A stretch of 64,000 nt of DNA from Gerris lacustris (Eukaryota; Arthropoda; Insecta; Hemiptera; Gerridae). Below, piece after piece: positions 1 through 64,000 of the stretch. The notes below the pieces were generated by a model that made no database searches, had not been told where the DNA came from, and saw only the letters and a list, made by a program, of their open reading frames with translations. Made by a program: the position numbers and the translations under genes. Every line of letters begins with the position of its first letter. Position 1 is the stretch's first letter. The DNA is taken from positions 44,956,967 to 45,020,966 of the forward strand of contig OX578284.1 of assembly GCA_951217055.1 (NCBI GenBank), written 5' to 3'.

Positions 1-525
1 TCCATTTGCCTGAATTACCTTATTGCATTATTTTATTGTAATAAAATGTTCCCATTCTATAATATCCTTATCCTGTGACGTATTATTATCGTGATATTCC
101 TTATTTGTATGTCACATTTACACATTCACACGAGTGGCTTTGCGAATGTGGTTGGTTCACTTGTTATTAACTTCGTCAATCGCCTCACCGCTCGTGGCGC
201 TCGCACTAGAAGAGATTGTTTGGAACGAGTTAAAGGCTTGTATCGACAAGGCGAACACTCGGTTATCGTTGTAGGAATGAACAGACAAATTCTTCTATAA
301 TTGCCGGCGAGTCACGAGTGCGAATGTGTAGATGCGGTATTAAAGTTTCAGCGCATAAACTTGAATCCTTAAATTGAAAACGAGGTGTTTCTCGGGATAA
401 GGCAGTTATGTTATTTCATTAGGATTTAAATTTACTTCATTTGGAATTTAATTTTTAAATCTTAGGCATAATAAGACAGTCTTTAGGAAGGATCTGACAA
501 GATGTTTATGAATCGTTGAATAGGC
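1..525. other. 3' flank or terminal intron; less AT-rich patch near 120-340
   Basis: No exon of the main gene was recognised. A patch at about 120-340 is less AT-rich than its surroundings and is open for 69 codons on the plus strand (91-300). That ORF has no recognisable domain and could be old transposon sequence. Confidence 0.4.
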
Positions 526-636
526 ATTGAAGACAACCTAGTACTGCTAACCGAATCTGCCCAGGAACTGCAGTACCACCTCGATCTACTAACTATGGCC
601 CTGACTAGAGATGTCAGAGATAGAGCAGCCTGGTGA
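526..636 (+). pseudogene. LINE reverse-transcriptase remnant
   Basis: A plus-strand reading gives EDNLVLLTESAQELQYHLDL followed by MALTRDVRDRAAW and a stop. The first part resembles the region after the (Y/F)ADD catalytic box of non-LTR reverse transcriptases (ADDLVLLAES-like). The second resembles the extreme C-terminal RDRxAWR tail. The two normally lie far apart, so an internal deletion has joined them. It is non-functional; family assignment (RTE or CR1-like) is uncertain. Confidence 0.5.
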
Positions 637-834
637 TCCTTTTGTCAACCTTCTACACTAACTGGTAGAAGAAAGCAAGATTAACTAAGTAAGTACGAAT
701 TGGAATTGCAAGCGCTGTATTACTCTCTGATGATAAGAAGCACTGCAGTTCTAATCCAAAGAAAATATATTTTTCACGTGCATAGCAGTAAATTTTAAAT
801 AAAAAATTATGTTTTAAGTCTGCAAACCTTTTGA

Positions 835-1143
835 ATACAACTCGTAAGACACTCCTCACTGAACCATACATATAATCAATCATCCGAGCTTAAATTTAGT
901 GTGTCAAGTTTTAAAAGATATTTGCAAGCTGAGTCTTCCAAGCGTGAGTTTTTAAAAGAAATAAATGCCGTCATGTTTCAAGATTTCCTCTTAGACTTAG
1001 AAGAGTACGAAGTCCAGAGAGGGAAAATATCTCGTGTACAACTAGAAACTAAAAAGGAGGAAATTTTCTCTCATCCGCTTTTACACACAACTCAAAATAA
1101 AATACAACTTTTACCTCACGTAATTCTCTCAAAACCCTTTTAA
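835..1143 (+). CDS. Unidentified open reading frame of about 102 codons
   Basis: This frame is open from after a TGA at 832 to a stop at 1141-1143. The convincing part reads SFKRYLQAESSKREFLKEIN, then FQDFLLDLEEYEVQRGKISR. The composition is charged, helical and protein-like, unlike the surrounding AT-rich translations. There is no ATG at its beginning; a splice acceptor-like TTTAG precedes 900. I recognise no family. It may be an exon of a second, plus-strand gene or a transposon fragment. Confidence 0.3.
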   Translation: MQLVRHSSLNHTYNQSSELKFSVSSFKRYLQAESSKREFLKEINAVMFQDFLLDLEEYEVQRGKISRVQLETKKEEIFSHPLLHTTQNKIQLLPHVILSKPF

Positions 1144-1335
1144 TAACACAAGACGTACATATCTTTGGATTTAAAAGAGATTGGAGAATTTTCTTTTTAT
1201 TTCAAGGACTTTTTATCAATCATCCACTACAAATTTAAATGATTAATATAATATTATTCACACTCTTGGTAGTAAATAATAAAAACATTTACAATGTTTT
1301 TTATTAATTTTTTTTGGAAGAAAAACATGATTCCT

Positions 1336-1914
1336 AATAGTCCAAGAGATAGCGTGCAAAAAAGTATCAGACTAACATCAAGAATTTTGTGTACAAGTGT
1401 ATCTTTTGGTGCTTTTTAAGAATTTGTTGTCGGCTAAGTTCGTCTGAAGGACATTGCTTGGCAATAAGCATTTGAAAAAAACAAACCGGTGGAGAGCGGC
1501 CAATTCCCATCCATTTTGGTGGACAATGTGGTTTTAATGATCCTGGGGAAACAGACCTGTCTACCTGTTAGTAGACAAATAATAAATTTAATGTTAGTTT
1601 TTCACTTTATAGGACCACTTTAACTTGGAGTAATATTTGAATAACTAACCAATCAAGTGACAAACTAACATCAACTTGATTTTTGGTCTACTAACTAATT
1701 TTGAGCTCGGGATCATGAAAAGCATATTGTCCACCTTAAGCATCGGGACATGGCTCCTCTCCACCAGTTTTTTCAAATGCCAATTGCCAAGCTATGTCCC
1801 GCAGACAAACTTATCCAACCAGATATTCTTAAAAGGCACCAAAAGATTTACTTGCACACACAATTCAAGCTTGATGTTAGTCACGTACTTTTTTACACGC
1901 TGTCTCCTGGACGA
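1336..1914. mobile_element. Foldback MITE, family 'GAGATAGCGTG'
   Basis: The two ends are inverted copies: the left end carries GAGATAGCGTGCAAA, ACTAACATCAAG and TCTTTTGGTGC, and the right end carries their complements (ACACGCTGTCTCCTGGAC and GCACCAAAAG). Inner parts pair too (GGTGGACAATGTGG with CATATTGTCCACC), so most of the 580 bp folds back. No ORF is credible. Related copies lie at 48981-49200 and 51592-51938. Exact termini and target duplication were not resolved. Confidence 0.7.
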
Positions 1915-2706
1915 TAAGATGATTGCATTCAAAGGGTTGAAACTAATATAGGACCAGTGGACCAGCCGGTGAGCTAATTATTCCTACCATCCAAATTTGT
2001 TGTGAATTTAAAGTTATGTATAATTATACAGTATCAGAGAACCTATGTTTCTATGATTGGAACCAATCATATAACTCGTATAATATATCCCTTAAATTGT
2101 TACTTCCAACACTAGAAGCTTTTTACCAATAAATTATTTATAATAGTTTTGTGTTAGAACCATATGACGACAGCATACAACCATATGAAGGGTTAAGTTG
2201 ACAGTTGAAAAATAAACAAGTTCGTCAGAATTGGAGAAAATATTTCAATAAGACAGAAGTATAAACAGAACAACTTTTTAAAATATTCAATTACGTTTGA
2301 GAAGGTAAATAAATAATAGCTTATGTGCATGGCAATTTTTTCTTTTCTTCATCTTCAAACTTCTTTTAAGATACAATTTTAATAAAGGTAAAATATTTTT
2401 TTAGTGCGAATCTCCTTCAAAGTTATAATGTTTCAAATAAATTCACTTTTTATCTGTTATACTTAATTTTTTTTTTTTTTTGTATTTTTTTTAGAAAGGG
2501 GCAATGAATAAATATAGAATGAATAAGTTACGAACGTGGTCTGTAAAGGAAAGCCATCATCGACAGAATCTACTTGAAATAGACGTTGATAAATTTATTG
2601 AAATAAATAAATATGCATAATAAATATGTCTATAAATCTTTATGTCTAACAGTAAGTTTCTTTGACAGATTTATGAAAAATATATCTTTATACTGAATGA
2701 AGACAT
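1915..2706. other. AT-rich sequence without recognised feature
   Basis: Only short A/T runs (for example 2466-2480) and no coding signal were seen. Confidence 0.4.
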
Positions 2707-3402
<696 letters not shown>

Positions 3403-3483
<81 letters not shown>

Positions 3484-3507
3484 CTGTGTGTGTGTGTGTG
3501 TGTGTGT
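3403..3507. repeat. (TA)n followed by (TG)n microsatellite
   Basis: TA dinucleotides to about 3477, then TG dinucleotides with a TGTC interruption. The ORFs across it are artefacts. Confidence 0.95.
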
Positions 3508-4124
3508 AATATAGGTGTGTGATATAGGTGTAAACAATGTAGGTATGTTTGCGTACTTGCAGAAAAGAAAAAGAAGCGTGCAGAGGGGTGAAATTCATAT
3601 AGGACTAACAATTTATATGGGCTATTTATGAGCTACTTCACAAATGTAATTGTCAGACGAGCAGTTAAATATGTTGTTTTGCAAAAATCGAATGGTAGAC
3701 GAGACTAAAAATACTACATGATGTCAGAAAAGGATTTCTGTCTTGGAATATTTGAATTCGGAGGCAAAAATGTCGATGAATGTTTAGATATTTCGATCTC
3801 GTAATCTGTGTTATGCTGTGATGGCGTTTGTGCCATTTATATCTTTCGTTTTTAAACAGTAAGAAAGGTAAACATGAGGAATTCAAATCATAATATACAA
3901 GAGTAAAGAAGTTTGTACGCAATAAAAAGAAATATCTCAGTGGAAAGATAAGCAAAAAAGAAGAAAATATATTTATTCAACAAAATCCACCAGATGGCAG
4001 GTGTGTGAATAATTTCCATTTTTCTTTTTTTTCATTCACCAAACGTTTTTTAAGTTGAAACCTTAAATTTGAATAGAGTTAAGACCGTTTCTTTTGCATG
4101 AATTTCCTCAAAAGATTTTCTGTT

Positions 4125-4131
<7 letters not shown>
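3508..4131. other. AT-rich sequence without recognised feature
   Basis: A minus-strand 96-codon ORF at 3665-3955 shows no domain and looks like chance. Confidence 0.4.
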
Positions 4132-4218
<87 letters not shown>

Positions 4219-4227
4219 ATATATATT
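4132..4227. repeat. (TA)n/(TG)n microsatellite
   Basis: Alternating TA with a short TG block near 4204-4219. Confidence 0.95.
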
Positions 4228-4620
4228 TCTTTTACTTACAACCCTCTTTTTTTGTAGGGAAATAAATTAATTTTAGGACGTTAACGCGACTAAAAACAAA
4301 TCAAATAGTCAGAATTTTCTAAAAATATATAATATCTTTTCCTCTCGTAAGGCTTCCGATAAAGAGAATTACGTAATATGAATTTTTATAAACAAATTTA
4401 ATAATAAGAATACATAATTTGCCTATATACATTCTCATTAATGGGACCTATTTTGTAGTTGATTTCGTAGTATTTGTTGCCAATATATCGATGTATTTTG
4501 ATCCTATGCATCAATGTTTTCGAAACAACCCTACTTTACTCTAATTTGATGAAAGTGGTCCAGTCAATTATTAACAAATGAACAACTGAACACAAAAATC
4601 CTAATAAGGTTATCATTTTT

Positions 4621-4950
4621 AGGGTCCGTAGGCAAAACTAAGGACCCTTATATTTTCCTGCGTGTGTCTGTCCGTCCGTCCTGTGGCCTGCTCTCACGGC
4701 TACACCTTTCGTCCGATCACTTTGAAATTTGGCATGTATGTGTCTTGTACCTACTCACATATTTTAAAAATATACCGACATAAAAGAAATATTTTTAAAA
4801 AAAATTAGGGTAAAAAAACTTTAGGGGGGACAAAAAAAACTTTTTTTAGGGTTAATTTTTTTTTTTTTTTTTTTTTGTTTTTTTCGACACCGTGAGGGGT
4901 ATCATATGAAAGGGTACTACTTCAACTATACTGTGTTGCCTACGGACCCT
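4621..4950. mobile_element. Short TIR element (AGGGTCCGTAGGCAA)
   Basis: A 330-bp element with perfect 15-bp terminal inverted repeats: AGGGTCCGTAGGCAA at 4621-4635 and its complement at 4936-4950. Inside are a TCTGTCCGTCCGTCC run, the phrase ACTTTGAAATTTGGCATGTA, and poly-A/T runs. Similar AGGGTCCGTA...TACGGACCCT sequences are common in insect genomes. No ORF; non-autonomous. Target duplication not clear. Confidence 0.75.
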
Positions 4951-5660
4951 CACTGTGTGCTGAATAGCACATGCTTGACCTGTTTATTTAATTTAATTAT
5001 CGTTGAGAATGGTGTTTAATTAAGACAAACATGTGCCATAAGTTGATAAAATTCATGCTAATTAACTTGTATTTATGCATTCTAAATATGCATAAGGATG
5101 AGGAAGGAAAGTTAGTAGAAGGGAAATAAGTTTTGCAAAGGTTTTTTCAGAAATAAATTAAACGGAAGTTTAATGAGAATATAAAGGCATTGAATGTACA
5201 AAGGATTAAACTTGGAGTTTGGGATTAAAGTCTGAAGAAGTTCATGCCTAACTTAGTAGTAGTTGTTAAGGGATTTAGGTGACTTCCAACCACAAATAAA
5301 AATCTAGATTTCCCCTTAAACGTGACATATACCACATATACACAAAAGTTTACAGGTTGTGCTGAGTGCACGAAAATTGATCATTAGATCAATTTCGTTG
5401 ATCATTAGATTTATCACTTAGGTATTGAGAAAAGAGGTTAATTTTATAAATATGTTGCCGACTAATTATAACTCTCATGGCATTTTTAGATTTCATCTGT
5501 TCGATTTTTCCTGTATTAATCAGATGGGATCTTAAACATTAAACTCCTTCATCTTTTTGTGTTAACTTATCAAATTTTAGTAGAAGAAAACAAATAAATT
5601 AATAAATTATTTTACTTCAGTTTTGCAATTCGTTAATCAGGTTTAAGATAACTTTAATTG
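4951..5660. other. AT-rich sequence without recognised feature
   Basis: It contains a short local duplication (TTGATCATTAGAT near 5378 and 5399) and nothing that looks coding. Confidence 0.4.
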
Positions 5661-6185
5661 AAATCAGTTCCAACTTTAATTAAGGATACAATTACGTTAA
5701 ACCTCGATCTTACAAAAGCATAGATCTTGTAAAAGAAATCAGTTCCAACTTTAATTAAGGATACAATTACTTTAAACCTCGATCTTACAAAAGCATAGAT
5801 CTTGTAAAAGAAATCAGTTCCAACTTTAATTAAGGATACAATTACTTTAAACCTCGATCTTACAAAAGCATAGATCTTGTAAAGGAAATCAGTTCCAACT
5901 TTAATAAAGGATACAATTACTTTAAACCTCGATCTTACAAAAGCATAGATCTTGTAAAAGAAATCAGTTGCAACTTTAATAAAGGATACAATTACTTTAA
6001 ACCTAGATCTTACAAAAGCATAGATCTTGTAAAAGAAATCAGTTCCAACTTTAATAAAGGATACAATTACTTTAAACCTAGATCTTACAAAAGCATAGAT
6101 CTTGTAAAAGAAATCAGTTCCAACTTTAATAAGGGATACAATTACTTTCGACCTAGATCCTACAAAAGCATAGATCGTATAAAAG
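5661..6185. repeat. 75-bp tandem repeat, 7 units
   Basis: Units start at 5661, 5736, 5811, 5886, 5961, 6036 and 6111, each opening AAATCAGTT(C/G)CAACTTTAAT and closing with AAGCATAGATCTTGTAAA. The period is exactly 75 bp. Inner units are nearly identical; the last is diverged. Each unit carries the inverted pair AGATCTTG/CGATCTTACAAA around AAGCATAGATC. No ORF spans it. Confidence 0.95.
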
Positions 6186-7376
6186 CAGCTGTAAAATCTG
6201 TGAATTATTTGTTTAATCTACAATTACGTTTTATAATTTCTATCTATTACAATTATATACTGTCTTCAGATTAAGCTGGTAAATGAGGTCAGGTAATCAG
6301 AAGCGTCTGTGCCTTTAAATAATAAATAATAGATGACGTACAATTGAGGGATTCACATTTAGAACATGGTCATGTCTTCGACACAACTATCTTGGCACTT
6401 CTTTAGATTGTTACTCCCCTTATAAAAAAACAGAGGGGGAGTAACAATCTAAAGAAATACAACTAAATTTATAGCCTGATCCAAAATCCCAATTGCTAAT
6501 TTGCTTAACCAAAATATATTTACCTAACTTTTGAATAACCTTTAAAATTTTAAAATTTATAAATTATAGAGACACTTCTAACTATTGATTAAGAGCTTCG
6601 GACTTTAAGACCCATCATAAGTAGAAGACTTTCGTTGAGATGGCAAACTAATTAAATAATCTAAATGAAAGCCAGCGTTTGGTCACAGTCTGTGTTAGAG
6701 TTTGTTCTGTTTTTAACATAGACTTGAAATGGCTACTTTTTTCCTTATCTTTCCAGTACCATGCATCACTCACTTCCGAGTGTGTGTGCCTCCCGTCTCT
6801 AAGCAGTCTCCTTTTAGGCATTCATATGTTCACATCTAAATCTAATTATCTATATCTATTTCCAGCCATTCTTATATCTAAATTATTCAAGTAATTGTAT
6901 GTACTTATATTAAGTATCTATATATCTAAAATAACAATGTACATACAATTTGAAAAGTTTTTTAGTGTGTGTTTAATCACCTCGTTACATCTACATCTAT
7001 ATCTACGAGTAACATTTTGTATCTAGGCTGACCCTAAATCTACGGTCAGTCTGCCTAAAGGCTTATATCTACATCTATATCTACGACTAACAGCCTGAGT
7101 AACAAAGGAATGGTTCCTTTTGTTTAGGAATATCCCAGATCGAATTAAGAGAAGTAAAGGTTGATACTACTTAATGAGTGGTAACATTAATGTCTGCAAA
7201 TCATCAAACAAAATTGATCTTCTCAAATTTCAGTAAACATATAACGAAAGTGTAAGAATTTGCCTATGCTTCTTCCACTTTATGATATTGCTCTCTTTAA
7301 TCCAAGCAGTCTACCAAATGCACTCCAACACCATTATAGTACGAACATTTTACTCTAACATGTAAATTTTACTGAC
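6186..7376. other. AT-rich sequence with a short foldback at 6402-6456
   Basis: TTTAGATTGTTACTCCCC and GGGGGAGTAACAATCTAAA (6402-6456) form a tight inverted repeat of the same family seen at 34.2 and 49.2 kb. A direct repeat ACATCTATATCTACGA occurs near 6990 and 7069. The gene's next exon should lie here or left of the window but was not recognised. Confidence 0.45.

Positions 7377-64000
<56,624 letters not shown>

Noticed and set aside
5661..6185. Regular repeats resembling a CRISPR array
   Set aside because: Units are continuous 75-bp tandems without unique spacers, in a eukaryotic intron-rich setting.

Overview
The window is strongly A+T-rich, repeat-laden animal nuclear DNA, most likely from an insect or other arthropod. 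It has long (TA)n tracts, many short terminal-inverted-repeat and foldback elements, degenerate PIF/Harbinger and LINE remnants, and Penelope-type sequence carrying hammerhead ribozyme motifs. No bacterial, plasmid, CRISPR or rRNA/tRNA signal was seen. The species cannot be fixed from the sequence alone.

One protein-coding gene dominates. It lies on the minus strand and runs from beyond the right edge (position 64000) to at least 7377. I resolved 18 coding pieces with matching splice phases, about 949 codons. They encode a cytosolic-looking scaffold protein with three related ankyrin modules. Module 1 is built from exons at 62.8-60.2 kb, followed by an acidic low-complexity linker (60.2-51.2 kb). 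Module 2 is at 48.8-35.0 kb and is followed by a Dpy-30-type docking motif (34.9-30.4 kb) and a second acidic linker (29.2-29.0 kb). Module 3 is at 22.8-7.4 kb. Each module begins with a short helical segment and continues into ankyrin repeats of the TPLHYA type. Two intron positions, both phase 0, recur in all three modules, so the gene grew by internal duplication. One intron of module 2 appears to use a GC-AG splice site at a position where module 1 uses GT-AG. Both ends of the gene are missing.

The introns (95 bp to about 11.9 kb) and the left 7.3 kb are filled with mobile-element debris. Two PIF/Harbinger derivatives sit in introns (19421-20234 with TAA duplications, 31387-32543 with TTA duplications); each keeps a transposase N-terminal remnant, and the first also keeps a MADF-like remnant. 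A frameshifted LINE reverse transcriptase lies at 10049-11521, with smaller LINE tails near 0.5, 15.4 and 42.0 kb. Several MITE or foldback families are present. A (TCTG)n-containing dispersed family has about ten copies. Two related foldback elements (26736-27040, 38318-38607) have arms bearing hammerhead motifs, of which one (38526-38559) has an intact core; another intact core lies at 2929-2960 on the minus strand. Three longer-unit tandem arrays (75, 48 and 118 bp units) and seven long TA tracts complete the picture.

The most unusual items are the triplicated Dpy-30/ankyrin gene, its homology-supported GC-AG intron, the hammerhead-bearing foldback elements, the near-perfect 118-bp array, and an element flanked by about 240-bp direct repeats at 43.5-44.8 kb.
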